This document shows, in pieces, positions 7,771 through 15,531 of a stretch of DNA of 29,142 nt. This stretch comes from an uncultured bacterium (GTDB lineage: Bacteria; Spirochaetota; Spirochaetia; Sphaerochaetales; Sphaerochaetaceae), in the NCBI GenBank assembly GCA_905215015.1, contig CAJMOS010000023.1, forward strand, positions 1 to 29,142. Direction: 5' to 3'. Made by a program: the position numbers and the translations under genes. Position 1 is the stretch's first letter. Each line of letters starts with the position of its first letter. The notes below the pieces were generated by a model. That model was not told the DNA's origin. It made no database searches and saw only the letters and a program-made list of their open reading frames with translations.

Positions 7771-9378
7771 TTAATGAGCCATGTAGTTGTCGTATGCCTT
7801 CTGCATCATTCCGATTGCCTCGTCGATGCCGAATGCGTGCAGCTGCTTCTGGTAACTGTCCCACTCGGTATTGATGTCTACCGCACCGGAAATGAACTGA
7901 GCTTCCATCTCGTCCTGCAGGGTTTCAACGTTGCTCATGATCTCGCTGAAGCGTTCGGCATCCTTCGATGCGACGGAGCACGGGGGAAAGGCGTGCTTGC
8001 CCATGTCGGTTTTCATGGAGAGCTGCAAGGCCTCTTTCTGGTTGTCTTGGGCGTAGTACTGCTCGATGTATCGAGGATCCTGTACGCAGACGCCGCTGGT
8101 GGAAGCCCGAGAATAGGCTGCCAGGATTTCGCTCGCAGTCTTGCCGTCCGGGTTGTGCAACACGAAGTCGGTATAGACCGGATTGCCGTCTACCATTGTA
8201 TAGGTCTTGCCTTCAATACCAAAATTGCAGGCCAGATTGCCTTCTTTGCTGTACATCCAGTCAAGCAGATATGCGGCGGCTTCCCTGTTCTTGCAATTGG
8301 TGGAAATGGCTGCGGAGACTCCGGATGCGTCGTAGATGGCGTTCATCTTCGAGAACTTTGCATTCTTGCCCCTTGTTGAAGTGACCGGCACCGTGCAACG
8401 GATGTCCTCCTGAGTGATGGAGGGATCTTTGGCATGCATGATTTGCGTGTAATTTCCCAGACCCTGCCCGAATGGGGCATTCACCGCAGCGGACTTTCCG
8501 GTGGTGAAATAGGTCTGGTTGGACTTCTTGTTCGCCACAAGGTAGTCGTTGTCGATCAAGCCATCCTTGTACCACTCTCGCAGTTTGGACAGCATTGCCT
8601 TCCGCGAGTCTTCGATGATGCCGTTCTTGACGACACCGTCATCCACATAGAAATATCCCCAGTTGTCGAAGCCTCCGGACCAGCAGTCCAGCATCCATTC
8701 CGAACGAGTACAGAAGGGGACGGCAAAGCCGTTCGCCTTGTACGCTCTAAGTACCATATCCCAATCGTCGATGGTCTCGGGCATGGGAAGCCCCAACTTG
8801 TCCAGCACGTCTTTGCGGACGATCAAGCCACCGGAGAAGAGCGTCAGGTTCGGGTTTTCCAGACCGCGCAGGAACGGGAAGCAATAGTAGTCGCCATTGG
8901 AATCCTTGACCATCTTATCCACATCGGGGTGGGCTGCCATAAGGCCGGAGAAGTTGGGAGCATTCTTTTTCATGAGATTGTCCAAGTTGAGGATAACGCC
9001 GTCATTGATGGCTTGAGAAGGTCCGCCGGGATAGGTGGTCCAGGTATGTTCGATGATGTCGGGATAGTCGCCATCAGCCAGCATGATGGCGAACTCTTCT
9101 TTTTCTGATCCTTGGGTGGGATGGATGAAGTTGATGTGGATTCCTGTCTGTTCTTCCACATACTGTGCCCATGGGGTATCGCCAAGGTTGGTGTAATTGA
9201 CGGAGACATTTCCGTTCAGTTTCGTCCACCAGGAAAGAGTCACACCCTCGAAAGGTTTTCCACTGTCCGTTTGTGCCGGTTGGGGCTTTGCCACAACTTG
9301 CTGCTCTTTCCCTCCTTGGGCGAAGAGGCTCGCTGTCACACAAAGCGCAAGGGGAACCAGATGTCGATACTTCTTCAT
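7771..9378 (-). CDS. Extracellular solute-binding protein, family 1 (LplA/YtcQ type)
   Basis: A 535-residue secreted sugar-binding protein that captures an oligosaccharide and delivers it to the LplB/LplC-type permeases encoded downstream. The N-terminus (MKKYRHLVPLALCVTASLFAQGGKEQ) is a signal peptide; there is no lipobox cysteine at the cleavage region. Family landmarks include the YPDIIEHTW segment, the aromatic-rich SEWMLDCWSGGFDNWGYFYV, and YLLDWMYSKEGNLACNFGIEG near the C-terminus. Start ATG 9378 has AAGGAG seven bases upstream; a longer frame to 9426 precedes that site and is rejected. It is the first gene of the operon and is followed by a strong terminator hairpin. Confidence 0.92.
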   Translation of the reverse strand: MKKYRHLVPLALCVTASLFAQGGKEQQVVAKPQPAQTDSGKPFEGVTLSWWTKLNGNVSVNYTNLGDTPWAQYVEEQTGIHINFIHPTQGSEKEEFAIMLADGDYPDIIEHTWTTYPGGPSQAINDGVILNLDNLMKKNAPNFSGLMAAHPDVDKMVKDSNGDYYCFPFLRGLENPNLTLFSGGLIVRKDVLDKLGLPMPETIDDWDMVLRAYKANGFAVPFCTRSEWMLDCWSGGFDNWGYFYVDDGVVKNGIIEDSRKAMLSKLREWYKDGLIDNDYLVANKKSNQTYFTTGKSAAVNAPFGQGLGNYTQIMHAKDPSITQEDIRCTVPVTSTRGKNAKFSKMNAIYDASGVSAAISTNCKNREAAAYLLDWMYSKEGNLACNFGIEGKTYTMVDGNPVYTDFVLHNPDGKTASEILAAYSRASTSGVCVQDPRYIEQYYAQDNQKEALQLSMKTDMGKHAFPPCSVASKDAERFSEIMSNVETLQDEMEAQFISGAVDINTEWDSYQKQLHAFGIDEAIGMMQKAYDNYMAH

Positions 9379-9706
9379 TTTCAACTCCTTTTGTCGCCAA
9401 TCATATTGCTTTTGGCTAATGGTCATCCTCTATCACGCGACTTGTATGTCGGCAAGTAACCAGTTTTTTCTGTGTATGACAATTTCTGCAAGGAATCTGC
9501 TTTTTCGCTGGAACAGGGGTTTGGTCGTTTCTCGTGGATTTCATGCTTCCACTTTATGTCAATAGTGGCGATATTGTTGCTTTTTATCTTTATTGTTATT
9601 CGGAATTATTCCAAATATATGTATTTATCCATAGTGTAAATTGGAACCTATGAGATAAGTTGTTCAGTGAAGAAAAGGTGAGGGATTTAGGCTTTAATTT
9701 CATTTT

Positions 9707-9757
9707 ATGCGTCATTTACGCATGTTTCTTTGACAATGAATGAGTGCTCTCTATTCG
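9707..9757 (+). promoter_or_regulatory. Inverted repeat and possible upstream promoter
   Basis: ATGCGT-CATTT-ACGCAT (9707-9723) is a perfect 6-bp inverted repeat. Seven bases later comes a consensus -35, TTGACA (9730-9735), then after 16 bases a weak -10, TATTCG (9752-9757). The placement upstream of the -35 suggests an activator site. The -10 is poor, so the promoter call is tentative. Confidence 0.3.
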
Positions 9758-9795
9758 GGAATAGTAAGATTTTTAAAAATGTTATGACATATGTC

Positions 9796-9824
9796 TTGTA
9801 ATAGTTGTGCATTTTTCCTATATT
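9796..9824 (+). promoter_or_regulatory. Sigma-70-type promoter of the secreted-protein operon
   Basis: TTGTAA (9796-9801), a 17-base spacer, and TATATT (9819-9824), giving a leader of about 35 bases before ATG 9865. A 10-bp palindrome GACATATGTC (9786-9795) abuts the -35 and could be an operator. Good geometry, moderate -35 match. Confidence 0.5.
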
Positions 9825-9864
9825 GGAGCAAAGAACGGAATGGGAGTATCCGTTTGGAGTTACG

Positions 9865-10404
9865 ATGAGAATACGCTTGCACCTAGTTTCTGCTCGATGT
9901 CTGGGATTGCTTCTTATGCTGGCCTTGCCTTTGTCGGCAGTGGGAGCATTGGACAACACTGCCATCTCGCTTGGCTGGAACTACCAGCAGGAGGGACTGT
10001 CCGAGTGGAGAATCATGGATGTCTCCGGCGTCTCTGAGCTTGCCGAGGCGACAATCGAACTGAAGAGCGCCACCCAGGAAGTCGCCCATATGGTCGCCTA
10101 CATGAACGAGACCAAGACGCATGACTTCCGTTTCTCCTATACCCCGCTCGAACAGTACGATAGCGAGAACGGGACTGTGGTCGATTCGATCGACTACACC
10201 CTGATCATCGGCTACAAGACTTCCCGCGGTGACGCAACGACGACGTTGCCTATGGGGCAGGAGAGCGACGCGATTTCCATGTATTTCGACCGGGAACAGT
10301 CCGGCAGCCAAGTCTGTACCTTCTATGTGCAGGTTGGGGACAGTTCGGCAGCCCGTGCAGGCACCTACGTCTCGACTGTCCAGGTTACGGAGAGCGCCAC
10401 ATGA
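9865..10404 (+). CDS. Secreted beta-rich protein of unknown function (first of four)
   Basis: I do not recognise a named family. The 179-residue product begins with a signal peptide (MRIRLHLVSARCLGLLLMLALPLSAVGA) and then is rich in Thr, Ser, Val and Tyr with alternating hydrophobic residues, as expected for a beta-sandwich. It ends in AGTYVSTVQVTESAT, matching a [AG]xYx[SG][ST][IV]x[LV] pattern seen at the end of all four products of this operon and reminiscent of the final strand of spore-coat-U/pilin-like domains. Start ATG 9865 was chosen for its GGAG five bases upstream and because the signal peptide begins there. The stop overlaps the next ATG (ATGA), indicating coupling. Surface or periplasmic location is inferred. 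Confidence 0.75.
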   Translation: MRIRLHLVSARCLGLLLMLALPLSAVGALDNTAISLGWNYQQEGLSEWRIMDVSGVSELAEATIELKSATQEVAHMVAYMNETKTHDFRFSYTPLEQYDSENGTVVDSIDYTLIIGYKTSRGDATTTLPMGQESDAISMYFDREQSGSQVCTFYVQVGDSSAARAGTYVSTVQVTESAT

Positions 10405-11114
10405 AACACCTCCTCCCTGTCGTTCTCGCATTGGTGGCCATCGCATCCCCCTTGGGTGCCGACCCTGTTGTCTCCACCCAGAGCTATGAGCTCGAAGGAA
10501 GCAACAAGCGCGGGTCGGACACGCTCTCCTTCACCGGCTACATCGCCGAGAAGATCAGCGCGCTTGATAGCTTTGGCGCCTATTGGCAGGGAAGCGTGGC
10601 GGCAAGCAACGGAAGTTCCTACTCCATCGCCAATCTGGGCACCACGGACGAGGTGGAGGGGACGTTGCTGACCTGGTCCGCGACGGGAACCCTCGGCAAC
10701 ACCGAAAGTTCCTCGCTGAATCTTCATTTCAGCCTTTCCATCTCCCCGCTGGTGGGCGAGGACGCCGAAACCTATGTGCCTGGTTCCGTCTCCTTCACCC
10801 GGAGCAATACCGTCTATACCCAGAATGGGACGGCGCTCTCCAGTTCGGCGGACGGTACTGCCACCGTCTTCTCAGCCGGGAGCGAGAAGATTGTCAGCGA
10901 GACAGTCGTCGAGACCAAATCCAGCAACTTGGACTTCTCCTCGCTGGAGGATACCAAGGTCTGGGCTCTCGACTATACCGTCAACACGCTGAAAGGCGGA
11001 GGTGACTCCTGCACGTGGAAGTGGGGAGGCTCGATCGATATCGACATGCAGACCGCCGGCCTGCCGGCCCAGAACTACAGCGGAACGATTATCCTAAGCG
11101 TGGCAACCAAATGA
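10401..11114 (+). CDS. Secreted beta-rich protein of unknown function (second of four)
   Basis: A 237-residue protein with a signal peptide (MKHLLPVVLALVAIASPLGA, then DPVVSTQS). The mature part is dominated by Ser, Thr and Gly with repeated alternating-hydrophobic stretches such as SLNLHFSLSISPLVG and WALDYTVNTL, suggesting an all-beta fold. It closes with AQNYSGTIILSVATK, the same terminal-strand motif as its neighbours. ATG 10401 overlaps the previous stop and the stop overlaps the next ATG at 11111, so it is translated as part of a coupled block. No catalytic motif or lipobox cysteine is evident. It may be a structural subunit of a surface assembly, but that is inference. Confidence 0.75.
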   Translation: MKHLLPVVLALVAIASPLGADPVVSTQSYELEGSNKRGSDTLSFTGYIAEKISALDSFGAYWQGSVAASNGSSYSIANLGTTDEVEGTLLTWSATGTLGNTESSSLNLHFSLSISPLVGEDAETYVPGSVSFTRSNTVYTQNGTALSSSADGTATVFSAGSEKIVSETVVETKSSNLDFSSLEDTKVWALDYTVNTLKGGGDSCTWKWGGSIDIDMQTAGLPAQNYSGTIILSVATK

Positions 11115-11674
11115 AGTACCTTTCTTGTACAAGTGTATTGGTGATGGTGCTCTTGGCCTCCAGGAGCTTGGGTGCCGTCAATGTCTACGGGGACGAGAGT
11201 GTCGACCTGTATGGCTTTCTTGACCCGAAGACGACACTGATCATCGGCCGGACCGAGGCGGCGTCCTCTTTCGACCTGACGGACAGCAACGTGGCTCCGA
11301 AAGACCAGATTGCCGGCCTGCAGATCGGCACCTGGACGCTGATGACCAACGCCCTGGTCAACGTCAAGGTGACGACCAAGCCGATGGTGAAGAGCTCGGA
11401 CTCCCAGTCCGCCATCTCCTACCAGATCGGCATCCAGTATCCGACAAACGCGGACTCGCCTTCTTCGACCAAGATCGCCTATATCAACAATACCGGCACA
11501 GATGCCGATTGGGACATCGGCACCGCGGGCGTGTACACGCTGGGCAGCACGGAACGGATCATGACCTACACGGACAACCCGATCTATTTCCGCCTGTACC
11601 AGGAAGATGCGTCATCGTATGGATCGGGCTATTATACCGGTTCGATCCTGTTCACCCTGACCAACGGCGAATGA
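11111..11674 (+). CDS. Secreted beta-rich protein of unknown function (third of four)
   Basis: A 187-residue protein with a signal peptide (MKYLSCTSVLVMVLLASRSLGA). The mature start contains ASSFDLTDSN, which resembles ASSIDLTDPE in the fourth protein at a similar place, so these two may share an N-terminal element. The C-terminus, SGYYTGSILFTLTNGE, carries the motif common to the four. Start ATG 11111 overlaps the preceding stop (ATGA); the longer frame from 11015 overlaps the second gene and lacks a ribosome site. The next gene begins 11 bases after the stop. No enzyme signature is visible. Confidence 0.75.
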   Translation: MKYLSCTSVLVMVLLASRSLGAVNVYGDESVDLYGFLDPKTTLIIGRTEAASSFDLTDSNVAPKDQIAGLQIGTWTLMTNALVNVKVTTKPMVKSSDSQSAISYQIGIQYPTNADSPSSTKIAYINNTGTDADWDIGTAGVYTLGSTERIMTYTDNPIYFRLYQEDASSYGSGYYTGSILFTLTNGE

Positions 11675-11685
11675 GGAGGCATCGC

Positions 11686-12948
11686 ATGATCCGCAAATGT
11701 ACCACCCTGCTGTTGCTGTTCTCCGGAATTCTGCTCGAGCCCCTTTTTGCGGCGCACGAGTTCTGGGTCGAGTTCATGGCCCAGACGGCAAGCAGCATCG
11801 ACCTGACCGACCCCGAGTACAAGTACCACGACTTCTCCACCAACTTGCAATGGGTCGGCTCCACGACCCCGAACAACGGAAGGACCGCATACAATGACTC
11901 GATGGGGTATTATGACGACACGATGATTGGTGTCTTCGGTGCCCTCGGGGTTTCGGAAACCACGACGGTCACCTTTTCGGGCGACTTCCAGTTCACCTCC
12001 CAGACCGACCACGGCAAGTTCAAGAAGTACAAGATTGCCGTCAACGGCCGCCGCAACATCAGCGGGGGCGGTGGAAACAAGAACGACACCACCATGACCA
12101 GCGATGCCACGAAGTATGGCAATGCCGACTCGTCGTTCTACGTGACCACCAACCCGGGCCAGTCCTATTCGTTCGTCCTGCAGCCGAGCGACGGAAGTGC
12201 CTCTGACAAGGCGAATGACCGCTGGGCGGACTTCATCATCATCCTTGAAGGGACGGACGAGGACCTGGCCGAGTACAATGATTACCGGAGCGACCTGCAC
12301 ATCACCATGACCACGACGGATCCCTCCGTCTCCCCCCAGACACAGAGCTTCGACATGACCTTGTGGGGATACGTCGGGGGCAAGACTCCCGACAAGAGCT
12401 CCAATTTCAGCTTCTTTGTGAACGCTACCGACGCGGCAAAGCAGCTCGATATCGCTTCCCTCACCGCAAGTACGGCGAGCAACGTCGTGAAGATCGCCGA
12501 TATCCAGGCGACCAACTACATGGTCTACCGGAGCAAGCCGGCAGCCACGAGCCTGACCCCCTACAAGCTCTATATCTCGGCCCAGCCCAACACGGTCACC
12601 AACGCGGAAAGCGTCTTCAAGCTCAGGAAGGTGGGGACGACCTACGAGAACGCCTATAATTCGATTCCCCTCATCATAACCTACAAGGGGAATGCCGCGG
12701 CCTCGTCGACCACCTTCACCAGCTATGCCGACTATGCCTCGACGCAGGTGACCCATGTGTTCAAGGGCGACAATGCCGACTACATTGTCGTCCCCTGCTC
12801 GGTGACGGAAAAGTCCAACAACGGATACTTCGCCCTGTACCGGCTGGAGGGTGACCTTGATTTCAGCTTCGAGGACATTGACGACGCCAGCAGCCTGACC
12901 GCAGGCTGGTACAGTTCCTCGATCTACCTTACCCTCGTCGCCGACTGA
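11686..12948 (+). CDS. Large secreted beta-rich protein of unknown function (fourth of four)
   Basis: The largest product of the block, 420 residues, with a signal peptide (MIRKCTTLLLLFSGILLEPLFA, then AHEFWVEF). The mature chain is poor in cysteine and rich in Asp, Thr, Ser and Tyr. It seems to hold at least two beta domains: one up to about residue 225, with a Gly-rich stretch SGGGGNKND, and one covering the last 190 residues that ends in AGWYSSSIYLTLVAD, again the shared motif. Its size and last position recall tip or adhesin subunits that follow smaller subunits, but no chaperone or usher gene is nearby and no homology is claimed. ATG 11686 has GAGGAGG six bases upstream. The tail overlaps the convergent LysR gene by 25 bp. 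Confidence 0.78.
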   Translation: MIRKCTTLLLLFSGILLEPLFAAHEFWVEFMAQTASSIDLTDPEYKYHDFSTNLQWVGSTTPNNGRTAYNDSMGYYDDTMIGVFGALGVSETTTVTFSGDFQFTSQTDHGKFKKYKIAVNGRRNISGGGGNKNDTTMTSDATKYGNADSSFYVTTNPGQSYSFVLQPSDGSASDKANDRWADFIIILEGTDEDLAEYNDYRSDLHITMTTTDPSVSPQTQSFDMTLWGYVGGKTPDKSSNFSFFVNATDAAKQLDIASLTASTASNVVKIADIQATNYMVYRSKPAATSLTPYKLYISAQPNTVTNAESVFKLRKVGTTYENAYNSIPLIITYKGNAAASSTTFTSYADYASTQVTHVFKGDNADYIVVPCSVTEKSNNGYFALYRLEGDLDFSFEDIDDASSLTAGWYSSSIYLTLVAD

Positions 12949-13862
12949 CGGTCCTGGCGGGAGGCCTGGTAGATTTCCTTGAAGGTCCGGATAAACTCCC
13001 GCTCGGCGTTGGAGAGATAGTAGTCCCTTCGGTGGGCGACCGTCAGCATCCATTCGTAACGGTGGCCGGCGGTAAAGAACACAATCTTCTGTGAGGGAAC
13101 CACATAGGACTGGGGTACGAAGCCGACGGCGATACCGTTTTCCACCACACTGATGATCGTCTTGCTGGATGATGTCTCGAAGAGCACGTCCGGTTTGAGC
13201 CCTGCCTGCCGGTAGAGGTCGTCCACCATGTCCCGCATCAACGTTTCCTGGGAGTTCAGGACGATTTTTTCTCCCGCGAGCCAAGCAGGGTCGAGTGTCG
13301 GCAGCCCCGGCCCTTTCGCCTCCTCGGCTTTCCGTGCCAACGGGTTGCCGCGTGGAACGACAAGCACCATCTGCTCGCAATCGATCCACTCGTAATCGAA
13401 GGCCGGCTGGGGTTGGCGGATGGAGATGTGGGCGATATCGACCGTGCCGTCTGCAAGGTGCTTTTCCATCTCCTTGACCCGTTCCTCGTGGATGACGAAG
13501 GTGACATCGGGATATTTCGCATGAAAGACCGGGTAGGTCTTGGCGAACTGGTCCGCACCCCGTTCGGGAGTATAGGCGATATGGATTTCGCCCCGCTTGC
13601 CGTCGGCGATGTCCCGGATGATGTGGTAGGTTTTCTTCTTCAACTCAAGCATTTTCCGCGCAGATTCCAGGTAGACGCGCCCGGCATAGGTAGGCGTCAT
13701 GCGATGGCCGCCTCGGTCGAAGAGGGGAGTCCCCACGTCTTCCTCGAGTTTCAACAATTGCTGGTTGAGTGCCGACTGGGTGATATAGAGCTTCTCCGCG
13801 GCCTTCGAGATGGTTCCCTGCTGGGCGATCATCGTTATGTTCTCGAGCAGATGCAGGTCCAT
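12924..13862 (-). CDS. LysR-family transcriptional regulator
   Basis: A 312-residue LysR-type regulator. The N-terminal winged helix-turn-helix is clear (MDLHLLENITMIAQQGTISKAAEKLYITQSALNQQLLKLEEDVGTPLF split here as residues 1-48), with the linker helix after it, and residues about 90-295 form the substrate-binding fold that senses a small effector (GEIHIAYTPERG, DIAHISIRQPQP, GIAVGFVPQSYVV). ATG 13862 is preceded by AAGGAGG six bases upstream. It is transcribed away from the Tct carboxylate-transporter operon, the usual arrangement for a LysR regulator of its neighbour, so the effector is probably the transported carboxylate or its breakdown product. That link is inferred from position. Confidence 0.93.
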   Translation of the reverse strand: MDLHLLENITMIAQQGTISKAAEKLYITQSALNQQLLKLEEDVGTPLFDRGGHRMTPTYAGRVYLESARKMLELKKKTYHIIRDIADGKRGEIHIAYTPERGADQFAKTYPVFHAKYPDVTFVIHEERVKEMEKHLADGTVDIAHISIRQPQPAFDYEWIDCEQMVLVVPRGNPLARKAEEAKGPGLPTLDPAWLAGEKIVLNSQETLMRDMVDDLYRQAGLKPDVLFETSSSKTIISVVENGIAVGFVPQSYVVPSQKIVFFTAGHRYEWMLTVAHRRDYYLSNAEREFIRTFKEIYQASRQDRQSATRVR

Positions 13863-13982
13863 AATTCCTCCTTTCTCTTAATTATTTTAAGACAAAATAG
13901 AACAAACTAAAAGTAGACAGATTACAAATGGTCTTTACCATGAAACCTATAGGTTTGATAAACCCACAAAGGAGTGTTTGGT
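13863..13982. promoter_or_regulatory. LysR/tctC divergent control region with palindrome
   Basis: A 120-bp spacer. It contains a perfect 14-bp palindrome AAACCTATAGGTTT (13943-13956) overlapping GGTTT-GAT-AAACC (13952-13964). A loose promoter for tctC, TTTACC (13934-13939) and GATAAA (13957-13962) with 17 bases between, would place the palindrome in the spacer. The palindrome is a reasonable operator candidate for the LysR protein or another regulator. The AT-rich left part (13880-13915) presumably holds the minus-strand promoter. Confidence 0.45.
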
Positions 13983-14990
13983 ATGAGACTGATGAAACGG
14001 GTCGCATTGACCGCATTGACCATGACGATGGCGGCCTCGCTGTTCGCCACCGGACAAGCTGAAAGCGCTGCCCAGGGCGGTGGAGTCCTTCTTCCCAAGA
14101 ACATGGAGGTGCAGGTTCCCGCCAAGACGGGTGGCGGTACGGACGTGATGGCCCGTACCCTCGGAGCCCAGGTTGCCAAGGACGGTGGATTCAACGTGAC
14201 CATCGTCAACAACACCGATGGGGGCGGGGCGGTCGCCCTCGAGAAAGTCGCCAACGCCAAGGGCGACGGATCCACGATCCTCCAGTTCCATACCACCATG
14301 CTGATCAAGACGGCAAGCGGGGTCTTCAAGCGCTCCGCCGCAAGCGACTACAAGGTGATTGCCGTCAGCCTGCAGAAGGATCCTGCAAGCTACACGCTGG
14401 TTGTCGATATGGACTCCCCGTATCAGACGGTCGACGATTTGGTCGCCGCCGCGAAGGCAGCTCCCGGTTCCCTGAAGTTCGGTGTGGAGACAGGCGGTAC
14501 CGCCCACATCATCACCGGGCTGTTCTCCAAGGCTGCCGGCATCCAGGTGAGAACCGTCGAGGCCGGAACCGATACCGAGAAGATGGCGGCTGTCGTCGGC
14601 AAGACCATCGATGCCTGCTTCGTCAACCCGAACCAGGCCAAACAGTACGTGGATGCAGGCAAAGTACGCGCCCTGGCTGTTGTCGCCCGTGATGAGGAAG
14701 GCGGCCGTTGTCCTGTTTTCCCCGATCTGGAAAGCTTTCCTGAGCTCGGCTACAAGTTCGCCTGGGGCAACATCAACCTGTTCCTTGGCCCGAAGTCGAT
14801 GGGTGACGACCTGGCCCGCGCTTTGCACGACCTGTACGCCAACGCCTATGCCAATCCAAATGTCAGCGGCGACCTTGAGCCGAAGGGTTTCGGCATGGTC
14901 TTCCTTTCCTACGAGGATGGCTTGAAGCGGGTGCAGGATACCCAGGCTTCCTTGAATTCGGTTGTCGTCGATCTCGGCTTGAAGAAATGA
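13983..14990 (+). CDS. tctC: Tripartite tricarboxylate transporter substrate-binding protein
   Basis: A 335-residue periplasmic receptor of the TctC family, which binds a carboxylate and passes it to the TctA/TctB membrane complex. The signal peptide (MRLMKRVALTALTMTMAASLFATGQAES) lacks a lipobox cysteine. Family features are PAKTGGGTDVMARTLG near the mature start, the TGGTAHIITGLFSKAAGI segment, and the VRALAVVARDEE stretch. ATG 13983 is eight bases after AGGAG; an in-frame GTG at 13974 overlaps that site and is rejected. It opens the tct operon; the substrate (citrate, tartrate, an aromatic acid or other) is not readable from sequence. Confidence 0.92.
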   Translation: MRLMKRVALTALTMTMAASLFATGQAESAAQGGGVLLPKNMEVQVPAKTGGGTDVMARTLGAQVAKDGGFNVTIVNNTDGGGAVALEKVANAKGDGSTILQFHTTMLIKTASGVFKRSAASDYKVIAVSLQKDPASYTLVVDMDSPYQTVDDLVAAAKAAPGSLKFGVETGGTAHIITGLFSKAAGIQVRTVEAGTDTEKMAAVVGKTIDACFVNPNQAKQYVDAGKVRALAVVARDEEGGRCPVFPDLESFPELGYKFAWGNINLFLGPKSMGDDLARALHDLYANAYANPNVSGDLEPKGFGMVFLSYEDGLKRVQDTQASLNSVVVDLGLKK

Positions 14991-14999
14991 GCGTCGGAT

Positions 15000-15037
15000 G
15001 CGGTGAAGGGATTTCCGTGCGGGGTCCCTTCATCCGC
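15000..15037 (+). other. Stem-loop between tctC and tctB
   Basis: GCGGTGAAGGGA (15000-15011) pairs with TCCCTTCATCCGC (15025-15037), leaving one bulge and a 13-base loop. There is no T run, so it is not a typical terminator. Such hairpins after a binding-protein gene often protect the upstream mRNA and raise receptor yield over membrane subunits. Confidence 0.5.
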
Positions 15038-15054
15038 AAGAGAGGAGGATTCCC

Positions 15055-15519
15055 ATGTTCCAAGTGAAACGCGACCAAATGGTCGGTATCGTGACCGTAA
15101 TCCTCGGCATCGTGATTTTCGCCATGATCCGGGACTATCCGGTGCCGTTTACTGTCGAATATCCCGGGCCCAAGGCCATGCCGGGACTTGCCGCGTTCGG
15201 CTTTGTCGTCTGCGGCCTCGGCATCTTCCTGCAGAGCACCCTCAGCAAGAAGGCGCAGAAACAGTTCCTCGTCAAGGAGGGATGGGTCAGGGTCGGTGTC
15301 GTTTTCCTGCTGCTTGTCGTCTACGTGTTCCTGATGAAATATCTTGGGTTCCTCATCATGACACCGATTGTCTGCTACGCGCTTTCCACGCTTTTTTCCA
15401 AGGGCTGGAAGTCCACCATCAAGGGAAGGGTCCTTTTCAGCGTGTTGTTCACGCTCTTCGTCTACTTCTTGTACACGAAGGCCTTCTCGCTTCCGATGCC
15501 GGATCCGGTTTGGATCTGA
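15055..15519 (+). CDS. tctB: Tripartite tricarboxylate transporter small membrane subunit
   Basis: A 154-residue membrane protein with four hydrophobic segments (around residues 8-25, 43-62, 78-112 in two parts, and 126-143), the TctB layout. The N-terminal YPGPKAMPGLAAFGF segment is typical of the family. TctB is the small, poorly conserved subunit of the tripartite carboxylate importer and works with TctA in the inner membrane. ATG 15055 follows AGAGGAGG. It sits between tctC and tctA, with tctA starting 12 bases after its stop, which makes the assignment secure despite low intrinsic conservation. Confidence 0.9.
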   Translation: MFQVKRDQMVGIVTVILGIVIFAMIRDYPVPFTVEYPGPKAMPGLAAFGFVVCGLGIFLQSTLSKKAQKQFLVKEGWVRVGVVFLLLVVYVFLMKYLGFLIMTPIVCYALSTLFSKGWKSTIKGRVLFSVLFTLFVYFLYTKAFSLPMPDPVWI

Positions 15520-15531
15520 GGAGGATGCGCC

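Larger units (their letters stand above)
9379..9864. promoter_or_regulatory. 486-bp AT-rich divergent intergenic region
   Basis: No plausible gene is present. The half near 9865 contains an inverted repeat and two promoter candidates for the secreted-protein operon, listed separately. For the minus-strand sugar operon a TTGACA (complement at 9557-9562) is visible, flanked by the short inverted repeat CCACT/AGTGG (9549-9568), but no good -10 follows at normal spacing. This could mean an activator-dependent promoter, consistent with the AraC-type regulator; the exact start cannot be assigned. Confidence 0.5.

Noticed and set aside
11632..13389. 585-residue open frame on the minus strand opposite the fourth secreted protein and in LysR
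   Set aside because: Covered by the LysR gene in another phase and by a signal-peptide-bearing gene on the other strand; no ribosome site.
15000..15037. Terminator between tctC and tctB
   Set aside because: The hairpin lacks a T tail and the downstream genes are clearly the same operon, so it is listed as a stem-loop only.
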